Below, in pieces: positions 1-8,290 of a stretch of DNA of 64,000 nucleotides. The stretch's first letter is position 1. Each line of letters starts with the position of its first letter. Below the pieces are notes generated by a model that was not told the DNA's origin, searched no databases, and worked only from the letters and a program-made list of their open reading frames with translations. Where the stretch lies: NCBI GenBank assembly GCA_964658655.1, contig CAZZZL010000006.1, forward strand, positions 88,702-152,701, read 5' to 3'. The translations under genes and the position numbers were made by a program. Source of the DNA: G963692885 sp964658655. Lineage in GTDB: Bacteria > Acidobacteriota > Terriglobia > Terriglobales > Acidobacteriaceae.

Positions 1-42
1 TGTGCCGTATTAAGAGTCTCCTCGCCTGCCCGCCGGGTTGCG

Positions 43-2646
43 ATGAAGAGAAATGACTGGAAAGGCTGTGCCTTGTTGCGTCGAATTACGTTGTCTATTT
101 TCCCCCTGGTTCTTATGCAGTCCGTGATCGCCCAGGCGCCGGCGGACCCGGCGATCGACCCCCGCGGTCCCGTAGCAGGCTGGAGCGATCGAACACTCGT
201 CGACAAAGAGGGGGTCCAGGCTGTCAAGTATCACTTTCAGCCTTCTCCTGAGACGACGCCCTGGAAACCGGCGTGGGTATGGGTCGCCGACACCGAGGGC
301 GATGACAACCCCCCCTTTGCCGCGCACTTTCGCAAGGAACTGATCGTGCCAGGAGGTGCTGCCATCAAGACCGCTTACGCGAAAGTGACCGCCGATCGCG
401 TGTACCGGCTATGGGTTAATGGCCTGTTAGTCTCCCGAGGCCCAGATGATCCGGGGAATGACGTCGCCGGCCCCGTCAAGTGGTCTCACCAATGGCTCTA
501 CAGCCGGGTAGACCTTGCCCCGTACCTGCACATCGGCAAGAATGTAATTGCTGTTGAGGTCATCACTTCGGACCTGCTTCCGAACTTCAGCCTTGGGAAG
601 CCGGGGTTCGCATTTGAAGCTTCGATCGAACGCGCCGCGGGTCCAGCAATCACCCTCTCCACCCGCGACGAGTGGAAGGCCGAAGCCAGTCGCGCCTACA
701 GCGTAGGTCCGTTCACTGATAATTCTGCCGAGAGCGGACTCCGTTACGACGCGCGACTCGATACCCCGGCATGGAGAGAACCGTCTTTCCCGGATAGTTC
801 GTGGCAGCCGGCTCACCGTATCGACGCAGACACGGTTACTGGTGTGAACGCAGGCCGTGCCCCTTGGGGGCCAGTTATGGTCAGCCAAATCCCGCAAGCG
901 ATGGAAGCCATCTGGCCGGTGCAGGCCATCGCCCGCGCGACGCCCAATCTCACCACGGCAGCGCCTCTCGCGAGGATCGGAGAGCAACTCCGTCTCCAGG
1001 GAGACGGTATGTTCTCCGTTGATTACGACCGCGTCCTGAGCGGATACGTATCCATGAAAGTTCGCGGACCAGCGGGCACTATCATCACGATCGAACCGGC
1101 TGAGACCAAGACCGCCTCCGGGCCGATGCGGCCTTCCCAGGTAACGCTCCGGGAGGGCGATACTATCTTCGAGTATCCCGGGTACGACTCATTTTCAACA
1201 ATCAAAGTGACCGTATCTCACGCCACTGGGCCCGTCGACTTTGCCGATGTACGGGCCACTTTCGTCTCACAGCCGGTGAGTTATCAAGGCTCATTCGAGA
1301 GCAGCGACGAAGCGCTCAATCGCCTCTGGAAAGCCTCGCGCTGGTTGACGCAGGTTTGCATGCAAAATCGATACCTCGATTCTCCACATAATCAGGAACC
1401 ACTCGGCGACACGGGTGACTCCATGATCGAGTCACTCGAAAACTTTTACGCCTTCAATGAACCCGCACTCACCCGCCAGGATCTGCGCAAGTTCGCCGGT
1501 ATCCTCGATCATTTTCAAGAGGCCAACTTTCACACCAGCTATGCGCTGCTGTGGCTGCAGATGCTGATGGACTACTACGACTACACCGGCGACGAGACTT
1601 TGCTGCGGGAGATGTCACCCACGGTGAACCGGCTGCTGGATCACTTCGCCACCTTTCAGGGTGCGAACGGGTTATTGTCGGAAGCGCCCAACTACATGTT
1701 CATGGACTGGGTGACAATCGATGGATTTCCCGGCCATCATCCACCGGCAGAGATCGGCCAGGGCTACATGACGGCGTTCTATTACCGCGCACTGGCTGAC
1801 GGGGCGAGACTCGCCACCATCCTTGGAGACAACCCGCGAAGGCTGAAGTATGAGCAACTGCGCACAGGGCTCAAGGCGGCATTCGAGCGAGAATTGTGGG
1901 ACGCAAACGCGGGACTTTACCGCGACGGCAAGCCGCACACTAATCATCAGCCAACAGGCCGCTGGCTGCCGGAAGACAAAGACATTGTGACGCACACGCC
2001 GCATGTCAACGCCCTCGCTGTCCTCTACGACCTCGCACCCAAGGCCCGGCAGCCACTCATCCTTGAAAAGCTTCTTGCATCTCCTCGACTCGATGTGCAG
2101 CCGTACTTCATGCATTTCATCCTTGCGGCAGAGAATCACGCCGGGGTCTTCGACCGCTATGGCTGGGCCCAGCTGCAGCAATGGCACCTCAACCTGGAGA
2201 CGCGTACCTTTTCTGAAGACTGGAACGCAGGCGACCATAGCCATGGCTGGGGCGGAACTCCACTTATCCTGATGTCTAGCCTTATTCTCGGTGTGACGCC
2301 GGCATCGCCAGGCTACAAGCGTGTCATGATCGCTCCCCATTTGTCCGGCCTTGAAGCGGCCAAGGGGGTAGTACCGACACCGCTCGGCGATGTTCGAGTT
2401 TCATGGACGAAGGAAGACACGCTCTTTTCGCTCGACATTTCGGCCCCTCCGACGATGGCTATAGACCTGGTGCTCCCTGCCTTTAGTTTTGCAGAAAGGA
2501 CGCTCATGATCGACGGACATCCGGCATCTTCAGAGATGACGGAGGCTGGCCGAAAACTCACACTCGCAGGTGGGACACACCGTATCGTGGCAGCTGGCAA
2601 GCGGCCAGATATAGCGTCGCAGGGGTGGGGCGCAATCGTTCAGTAA
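43..2646 (+). CDS. GH78-like secreted alpha-L-rhamnosidase family protein
   Basis: An 867-residue protein with an N-terminal signal peptide (hydrophobic stretch at about residues 13-30, ending near VIAQA). A beta-sandwich region at residues about 75-200 (WVWVAD, VYRLWVNG, LVSRGPD, IAVEV) resembles the rhamnosidase N-terminal sugar-binding domain. It is followed by an (alpha/alpha)6-barrel region with the GH78-type segment DSPHNQEPLGDTGD at about residue 446 and a C-terminal beta domain (TPLGDVRVSWTKED). GH78 enzymes hydrolyse terminal alpha-L-rhamnose. The usual acidic motif DCPxREKLGW is replaced here by SPHNQEPLGDTGD, so this belongs to a divergent subgroup and the exact sugar is uncertain. 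It is the leftmost member of the glycan-degradation region, and its operon partners to the left are outside the window. No strong ribosome binding site is visible before the ATG. Confidence 0.75.
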   Translation: MKRNDWKGCALLRRITLSIFPLVLMQSVIAQAPADPAIDPRGPVAGWSDRTLVDKEGVQAVKYHFQPSPETTPWKPAWVWVADTEGDDNPPFAAHFRKELIVPGGAAIKTAYAKVTADRVYRLWVNGLLVSRGPDDPGNDVAGPVKWSHQWLYSRVDLAPYLHIGKNVIAVEVITSDLLPNFSLGKPGFAFEASIERAAGPAITLSTRDEWKAEASRAYSVGPFTDNSAESGLRYDARLDTPAWREPSFPDSSWQPAHRIDADTVTGVNAGRAPWGPVMVSQIPQAMEAIWPVQAIARATPNLTTAAPLARIGEQLRLQGDGMFSVDYDRVLSGYVSMKVRGPAGTIITIEPAETKTASGPMRPSQVTLREGDTIFEYPGYDSFSTIKVTVSHATGPVDFADVRATFVSQPVSYQGSFESSDEALNRLWKASRWLTQVCMQNRYLDSPHNQEPLGDTGDSMIESLENFYAFNEPALTRQDLRKFAGILDHFQEANFHTSYALLWLQMLMDYYDYTGDETLLREMSPTVNRLLDHFATFQGANGLLSEAPNYMFMDWVTIDGFPGHHPPAEIGQGYMTAFYYRALADGARLATILGDNPRRLKYEQLRTGLKAAFERELWDANAGLYRDGKPHTNHQPTGRWLPEDKDIVTHTPHVNALAVLYDLAPKARQPLILEKLLASPRLDVQPYFMHFILAAENHAGVFDRYGWAQLQQWHLNLETRTFSEDWNAGDHSHGWGGTPLILMSSLILGVTPASPGYKRVMIAPHLSGLEAAKGVVPTPLGDVRVSWTKEDTLFSLDISAPPTMAIDLVLPAFSFAERTLMIDGHPASSEMTEAGRKLTLAGGTHRIVAAGKRPDIASQGWGAIVQ

Positions 2647-3111
2647 CATCCCTCGAGCGATTTTCTATAAGTCATACGCGTGAAGTTGACGGGAACGGCG
2701 TCGCCTGAGCGAGGTCGGATGTAGAGAACAAATCATGTACCGCCTGCTGAGGATGCCATTTAGTCCAGCGTCTTACATTAGGGATTGGTCTTTGCCGCAA
2801 CAGGTCGGAATCAAAAGCGGGCCGCCCGGAAGACTCTCGACAGCTTGCGCCTGAACTACTCAATCCTTCGGTTCCTTCCCCTCCACCGGCTCTCGACGAG
2901 CAAGTAGTACAACGAGATCACATACACTGAGCGTTACCAACTGGAGTTGGTGAGCCTAGAATACAGGAATCAGGTAGCGCATCAGTAAAAGTCAAGCCCT
3001 TGTCGAGTTTCAGATGAATGTGTGATCCTGATTACGATTCAGAATTTCCTTTCGGTATTTCGGGTACACCCTGGATGAAATCGAGGGTCGACACCACCGC
3101 CTTTTCGTTGA
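2647..3111. other. intergenic stretch, no gene seen
   Basis: No convincing coding potential. A small palindrome, ACCAACTGGAGTTGGT, lies at 2936-2951. The stretch leads into the chemoreceptor remnant. Confidence 0.5.
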
Positions 3112-3390
3112 TCAAGCCGATCGGAGACGATTCAGTCAGACACTGACACGTCTGTTAAGGCTATCGGCGAGGTGACACACATCATCGCTGAGGTGAACGA
3201 TCTCTCCAGTGTCATGGCTTCAGCATTCGAGGAACAGACAGCGATCACCGCGGACATCTGCCAAAACGTAACCGCAGCTGCTATGTGGCAGCTGAAGTAG
3301 CGAGTAGCATCAGTGGTGTTGCAGATTTCTCAGACCTCATGTCCGGCGTGCCGCAGACACAGATCGCAGCCACAACACAGGTCTGGCCAT
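3112..3390 (+). pseudogene. degraded C-terminal piece of a methyl-accepting chemotaxis protein
   Basis: Reading the frame from 3112 gives a chemoreceptor signalling-domain pattern: SVKAIGEVTHIIAEVND, then VMASAFEEQTAITADICQNV. This frame stops at the TAG at 3298-3300. The frame at 3285 continues the same family pattern with AAEVASSISGVADFSD, then SGVPQTQIAAT. Together they match the end of the receptor hairpin (EEQTxxTxEI, then IAxNIxGVA, then GAxQTQ), broken by a frameshift near 3285. No start codon, sensor domain or upstream part exists; the stretch just upstream has stops (TGA at 3076). Its last bases approach the end of the convergent cyclase gene. It is a relic with no expected function. 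The match is by pattern recognition only. Confidence 0.7.
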
Positions 3391-3403
3391 ACTCTATGTG
3401 GAG

Positions 3404-5539
3404 TTACATGGATGTGCTGGCCATTGGCTGTTCCATTCGATTCGAAAGATTTTGTAGATCGGTTTTAAAAAGGTCGCCTCCGCTGGATGAGGCCAGGATC
3501 ACGCGGTTGCGTCCAGTCTCCTTGGCCTCGTATAGCGCTCGGTCAGCTGCTGCAAGCGCAAACTCCTGATTTATTTCGTTCGCATGGTTTGCGAAAGTAA
3601 AGGCGCCCACGCTACAGGTGATGCGGAACTCCGTGTTCCCATCCTGCACGACCAGATTCGAGATAGCGTGATGAAGCCTGGCGAGACGATCTTTCACTTC
3701 GGCAGCCGGGATGCCGGGCAGCACGAGCAAAAATTCCTCGCCCCCGTAGCGCCCGGCGCTGTCATAGGACCGCAGGCTGCCAGATAATGCCGATGCAAAG
3801 CGTCGCAGCGCAGCGTCGCCACCCAGGTGACCGTGAATATCATTGACTTGCTTGAAGTGGTCGAGGTCGCACAACACCAGTGTGACGGGACTCTGCTCGC
3901 GGCTGGCTCGCGCAATCTCGTGCCCAAATGCAAGCAGAACTGCCCTGCGATTGAGGAGTCCTGTCAACTCATCGTGTGCGGCAAGGTAGCGGAATTGTCC
4001 CTCGCTTTCTCGAATGGTGCGCGTCTGTTGCTCCACACGTTTCCTGAGTACGATCACCCAAAGGATCACGACGAGGGTACACAGGGCTAGCCCCGCCACG
4101 AGTGAAAGAGCGCGGGTTGCTGTCCACCAGGGAGCGTGTTGCAGAACGACGATGTCTTGCGGAGTCCGCGCAAGGAGACTGAAGGAAATAGGCGTTCGCT
4201 CGGAGTCGGCATGCACGCGGCATATTCCTGTGACCGAAAGAATACTGCCGCCGGTGATATTGGCCGTTCGGTCATCAGAGACTGCAACAGGCAGGTAAGC
4301 CTCAAAGACGGTGTTTTCCTGCCGCAAAATCCAGACTCGCTGATCTCCCTGTACATGGTTTTCGACGACTCGGCCCCGCAATTGCAGCAGTTGTTCGTCG
4401 TAGGGAGCAAAATCCCCCAGTGCGGTCGCGTTGTTGCCTTTTGACGCAACGATGACATCGCCGGCCACTAGCCGCAATGGTTGCGGCGGACTGGCATGGC
4501 CGACAATGCGCACAATCCCGTCTTCCAGGATGGGCGCATACTCTCCCATCGCCGGAAATCCGACTGCCTCGATCTTCGTCCCCGGAACGATCAAAACCCG
4601 TGTGGAAACCTGCACCCCGATGCCATCGCTTCCGTCCTGAAGATAAAGCGCATGGTCGGGCACCTGGTACGTGACTATTCCGGCGATTTTGATGCGGTGC
4701 TGGCTCTGACCAAATTGCAGGACATTCCGTACTGGAACAGCAGCAGAGACGAATGGGTCGAGAGGCGCCGCGCTTAGGATGGTCAGATCCCGCCGTTCAG
4801 GAACATACATTTCGAGGCCGGTAAACTGCCTTTTGTCATTGAAATTGCTGGTACAGACGCCGCGAATGCGTACAGTCGCATCGATCAGGTGGGCGGATTC
4901 GATACCAGCAAAGTCCTGCAGGATGACCCTCGTCGATCCTCCACCAAGGTCGAGCACAAGGATCATGACATCCGCTGTAAACGTCTTTGAAATGCGTGCG
5001 GATCGAACGATCCCGTGGACCTCAATCCACTGACTGTCCATTGCACCTGCCACCAGGTCGTCATACGACACGCGCGTCGGCACCGGCGGTGATCCATGAC
5101 CGAGCAGGTTCACACTGGAGATCATCAGGGAAGGCGCAAACAGGCCCGCCGCCGTTACTCCACTTACCATCACCCGGTCGCCCGTCCGCACGTCGGATTT
5201 ATCTGTTCGATCGACCGAGATCCCACCCGTACCATCCTGGAGGAAAAAGGAGTTCTGAAAGCCGGGCAGGTCAGTGACTATGCCCTCGATGCGGACTGGA
5301 TATTTTTGGCGAGCCTGGTTCTGGCTAAGCTGGCGAACCTGGATGACATGAGTCAGCACCGGCTCCTGTTTCGTCCGGTCTGAAGGAGTTCCCGCCACCA
5401 GGAATTGCTTGGTGGTCGGAGAGGCGCAGCAAACGCCTCCTGAGAGCAGGAATGCGACTGCCATCATCACGCATACGCTGTGCAATCCCCATGAGCAGGA
5501 TTTCAGCGATGCTTCTCCAGCATCTGCATCGCCTCTCAA
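3404..5539 (-). CDS. membrane-bound diguanylate cyclase (GGDEF) with periplasmic OB-fold-like repeats
   Basis: A 711-residue protein that should make cyclic di-GMP from two GTP. The N-terminus has a hydrophobic export segment (MMAVAFLLSGGVC). Residues about 65-460 contain repeated OB-fold-like segments (VRIEGIVTDLPG, FFLQDGTGGISV; later IKIAGIVTYQVP, LYLQDGSDGIGV; then LRGRVVENHV), a ligand-sensing layout that would face the periplasm. One transmembrane helix (ALSLVAGLALCTLVVILWVI) precedes a short coiled coil and the GGDEF domain, which begins at HDELTGLLNRR. The active site is GGEEF, with an RSYD inhibitory (I-site) motif five residues upstream, so an active, product-inhibited enzyme is likely. 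The start is uncertain: the first in-frame codon is TTG at 5539, and an ATG pair lies at 5467. It is not obviously part of the glycan operons. Confidence 0.88.
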   Translation of the reverse strand: MRGDADAGEASLKSCSWGLHSVCVMMAVAFLLSGGVCCASPTTKQFLVAGTPSDRTKQEPVLTHVIQVRQLSQNQARQKYPVRIEGIVTDLPGFQNSFFLQDGTGGISVDRTDKSDVRTGDRVMVSGVTAAGLFAPSLMISSVNLLGHGSPPVPTRVSYDDLVAGAMDSQWIEVHGIVRSARISKTFTADVMILVLDLGGGSTRVILQDFAGIESAHLIDATVRIRGVCTSNFNDKRQFTGLEMYVPERRDLTILSAAPLDPFVSAAVPVRNVLQFGQSQHRIKIAGIVTYQVPDHALYLQDGSDGIGVQVSTRVLIVPGTKIEAVGFPAMGEYAPILEDGIVRIVGHASPPQPLRLVAGDVIVASKGNNATALGDFAPYDEQLLQLRGRVVENHVQGDQRVWILRQENTVFEAYLPVAVSDDRTANITGGSILSVTGICRVHADSERTPISFSLLARTPQDIVVLQHAPWWTATRALSLVAGLALCTLVVILWVIVLRKRVEQQTRTIRESEGQFRYLAAHDELTGLLNRRAVLLAFGHEIARASREQSPVTLVLCDLDHFKQVNDIHGHLGGDAALRRFASALSGSLRSYDSAGRYGGEEFLLVLPGIPAAEVKDRLARLHHAISNLVVQDGNTEFRITCSVGAFTFANHANEINQEFALAAADRALYEAKETGRNRVILASSSGGDLFKTDLQNLSNRMEQPMASTSM

Positions 5540-6091
5540 CTTTTAAGACCGGAATAAATATGACTGCTCATGCATGCAGGTCATCGGCAAAAACGGATGG
5601 GACTTGAGGGGTGAAGCAGATAATAACTCTACGTAACGCGATTTTTCTCTTACTGTGGTGTTTGTGGCCGACGAGACGTTCGCTTTTCTGGCATCAAAAT
5701 TTTGCCGATGCTTCCTCTTCGTTATCCGCCTGGAGAAAATCCCCTCTAAAGAAATAACGGTACAGCGCCCAAAGCTCCACTGTGCGCCGGTTTATGCCAG
5801 AGATCGAATCAGGGATTTTGATGGGCTTGTGTCACCTATCCGAGGTCGGAGGATGATTGGCCGCCCGATGCCGTGACACAGCGCGTGGCGCCTTACTTTG
5901 GTCCGGGTGAAAGCAAATGCTCCAGACCAGGAAGCCCAAAGGCTTCGATGTTGGCGGATCTAGGAGGTCATACGCGGCGCATCCTTCGTCTTGGGCCAGA
6001 AGTATGGTTACTGCGCCTGCGGGCGTTTAAAGAAGAAGCTGTTCTTACCCGTCTACATCACAAGAGGCGACACAAGTTTTCCCACAAAAAA
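5540..6091. other. intergenic stretch, no gene seen
   Basis: No recognisable gene. Short open frames here have no supporting ribosome binding sites or family resemblance. Confidence 0.5.
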
Positions 6092-6131
6092 ATGTCTGAA
6101 AGTGACATTGTGACGAGTCACTTTCAGACAT
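6092..6131 (-). terminator. strong rho-independent terminator after the PNGase A-like gene
   Basis: A perfect 15-bp stem, ATGTCTGAAAGTGAC at 6092-6106 with its complement at 6117-6131, and a 10-base loop. The plus strand carries a run of A just left of the stem (6085-6092), so on the minus strand the hairpin is followed by a U-tract. This fits termination of the leftward gene that ends at 6181, about 50 bp away. Confidence 0.85.
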
Positions 6132-6180
6132 TTATACCAAACCGATAGGCAATTTCCCGATCCTGCAAAGGAGCCGGATG

Positions 6181-7929
6181 TTACTGTGCGGGGACCTTTG
6201 TGGAGTCATCACACGAGCCGCCATTATCCGAACGATGCCTGCCATAGTCCACATCGCTGCATGCCTCGGTCAGTACATTGTTGACCGACGCCAGGCTGTT
6301 GTTGTACCTGGCCCCGAATGCGCCAGTGGAACGGTACGTGGCCGTGGATGACGCACCGCTATGGCTGGTCACGCTGAAGCTGGCGTTGAAGCCGAGCGCA
6401 TCGGTGGATTTGACCCTTTCCTCCGATTTAGACGACAGGAAATCCCAGGGACCGGATTTCTTCGACAGAGCCGATAGATCTGCTGTGGTGGTCTGCAGAT
6501 AAGTGCCGTCCGGGTTGATGGCGAGGTTTATGTTGAGCTGTAAGGGCAGCGAAGTATGTGTTTCCTGCGCGATGAAACCCTCGCGTGCTGCTGTCGTCAC
6601 CTTGGAATCGACTGTAGAGGTCAGGGCTACATTCACCAGGTTGAGCGTTGCGCTGTTCGTCAGATTCTGGTCGTCGATGAAGTTGATCGTCTGTTCAACC
6701 GTGGTCGTCACCTCGCCGTGTGAGGTATTGACTTTGCCCCGGATCGAGAAGGTGCGCTTTAACGACTCCTTGACCTCCGCTGTTCCGTAGCCACTCGCAT
6801 TCAGATTGACGTTGGCAGTCACGGTAGTTGCGGGTGTGGTGGTTAGCGTGTCGCTTAGCAGGCTGCCGGTGACCACCTTCTTGCCATGGTCCGTATAGAC
6901 AAGCAGGTTGCCGTTGACCAGCGAACTTCCCTGCGTGTTGATGTCATTCAGGACAATGGTATGGGGGTTACCGTCAGACAATACTCCGGCAAAGGGTGTC
7001 AGGTCGACACGGTAGAACTTGAAGTTGAGCGCCTCGGGACTGGGGAGAGGCTCCCAAAGGTAAGGATCGACGCCTCCCGTGAAGATGTACGGATGTTCTG
7101 GTGCGACGCCCGCCGGCGTCCCATCAATCGACACATCGACCTCACGCAATCCACTGCCATAGTCCGCGTTGATGTAGGGCGCGGCCTGGGCGTTCGGCGT
7201 CGTGAGATACCAGAATTCGTCGCTCTGTGCCATCACATCGAGATACGCACGCTCGACGTTGGTGGGCAGGGTGATCGTCTCAGTGAGGGGAGACGCAGGC
7301 GTGTAGAAGTGATAGGCGTCGCCGTTATTGTAAATCGGCACCACCACGTCGGGTACCCTGGGCGCGGGCGCGGCGTAGGATGCAGGATAAAAGTCCAGCT
7401 CGGCATTGCCATAGATGATGCCAGTGTAGGTAGAGTCGACGGGATTCTGAATATTGGCGATCCCGTTTTGCGCGGACTGGAACAATGCGGATAGGTCCGT
7501 AACATCGCTCTCCACGTGCCAGGAAGGACTGAGGGTGGCGCGCGGTTCCGCGGTGCTCCCGCGCATCAGGGTCACGTTCCCCAGGTAAATTTGCGTACTG
7601 CGATCGAACTGGCGCCCCGCCGTGACTGTGAAGTCTGCGCTGAAGACGACCTTGGCCCAGGGTCCCTTGCATTCCGCGGGCGGGGTATAGGTATACGGCC
7701 GCTCATTGAAATCGGTAAAAGAGAGGTTCTGAAAGAGTTGTACCTTGCAAGGCGTAGTCGCAGGCCGTGGTACCAGTGGCTCCGCGCTGACAGGGTTAGA
7801 GGAACCGATCTGGGGAGCATGGGTGATGACGACCTGGGCGGAAATAGAGGCCGCGAAGGTCAACGGGAGCACCGCAAGCCGTAGCGTGCGGCCCACAGTT
7901 GAACTGAACACGGATGTAGATGGATGCAA
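6181..7929 (-). CDS. secreted PNGase A-like peptide N-glycanase
   Basis: A 582-residue exported protein resembling the plant/almond-type peptide-N4-(N-acetyl-beta-glucosaminyl)asparagine amidase A family. Such enzymes cut the GlcNAc-Asn bond and release whole N-glycans, including plant ones with core alpha-1,3-fucose. After the signal peptide (hydrophobic stretch LRLAVLPLTFAASISA), residues about 60-200 carry the family signature: a Cys, then LFQNLSFTDFNE, YTYTPP, a second Cys, GPWAKVVFSADF, GRQFDRSTQIYLGN and MRGSTAEP. The C-terminal half is beta-rich. The start is a TTG at 7929 preceded by GAGG at 8-base spacing; no ATG fits better. It is a single-gene unit with its own terminator (6092-6131) and a candidate regulatory site at 8079-8092. 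Together with the GH29 and GH95 fucosidases it suggests glycoprotein N-glycans as a food source. Confidence 0.82.
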   Translation of the reverse strand: MHPSTSVFSSTVGRTLRLAVLPLTFAASISAQVVITHAPQIGSSNPVSAEPLVPRPATTPCKVQLFQNLSFTDFNERPYTYTPPAECKGPWAKVVFSADFTVTAGRQFDRSTQIYLGNVTLMRGSTAEPRATLSPSWHVESDVTDLSALFQSAQNGIANIQNPVDSTYTGIIYGNAELDFYPASYAAPAPRVPDVVVPIYNNGDAYHFYTPASPLTETITLPTNVERAYLDVMAQSDEFWYLTTPNAQAAPYINADYGSGLREVDVSIDGTPAGVAPEHPYIFTGGVDPYLWEPLPSPEALNFKFYRVDLTPFAGVLSDGNPHTIVLNDINTQGSSLVNGNLLVYTDHGKKVVTGSLLSDTLTTTPATTVTANVNLNASGYGTAEVKESLKRTFSIRGKVNTSHGEVTTTVEQTINFIDDQNLTNSATLNLVNVALTSTVDSKVTTAAREGFIAQETHTSLPLQLNINLAINPDGTYLQTTTADLSALSKKSGPWDFLSSKSEERVKSTDALGFNASFSVTSHSGASSTATYRSTGAFGARYNNSLASVNNVLTEACSDVDYGRHRSDNGGSCDDSTKVPAQ

Positions 7930-8078
7930 GAGAGTTTCCTCGGAATTGATTTCGGCGTGCGTTGGATGGCGAGGTCATTGACGGGGCAAGGTGAACTGCC
8001 GCGCTTGGCAGCTGCGACAAGGCCGCTGCGAAATGCATCAGTAGTGTCTGTCCAGTGAGAGATTTAGGCAATAAAAAT

Positions 8079-8092
8079 CGTTCACTGTACCG
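8079..8092. promoter_or_regulatory. 14-bp motif shared with 17505-17518 and 38924-38937
   Basis: CGTTCACTGTACCG on the plus strand, about 150 bp upstream of the PNGase A-like start. The same word (CGTTyACTGTAyCG), in the opposite orientation, lies ahead of the aldo-keto reductase and the GH101-like gene. Its core, TACTGTA-like, is an odd-centred palindrome in two of the three sites. Probably a regulator-binding site; the regulator is unknown. Confidence 0.45.
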
Positions 8093-8246
8093 ATCAAACT
8101 TTGCGACATCATAACTCAGGACTTGGGCGCTGGGGACGTCAGATGAAGTGCTCTACGACGTAAGCCTTATTTTGGGCTGCCCTTCGAGCACTCACCCGGC
8201 AGTCGGAAATACGCAAGGATCGTAGGAGTTCTGCTTGAATGTAGTT

Positions 8247-8284
8247 GAGACTCAGAGGGCTGCGAATGATGCCCCCTGAGTCTC
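8247..8284 (-). terminator. hairpin after the first TonB-dependent receptor gene
   Basis: Stem GAGACTCAG (8247-8255) pairs with CTGAGTCTC (8276-8284), extended by a GGG/CCC pair after a bulge. It sits just downstream of the leftward receptor stop at 8291. It lacks a clear U-tract, so the terminator strength is uncertain. Confidence 0.55.
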
Positions 8285-8290
8285 AGGAAA

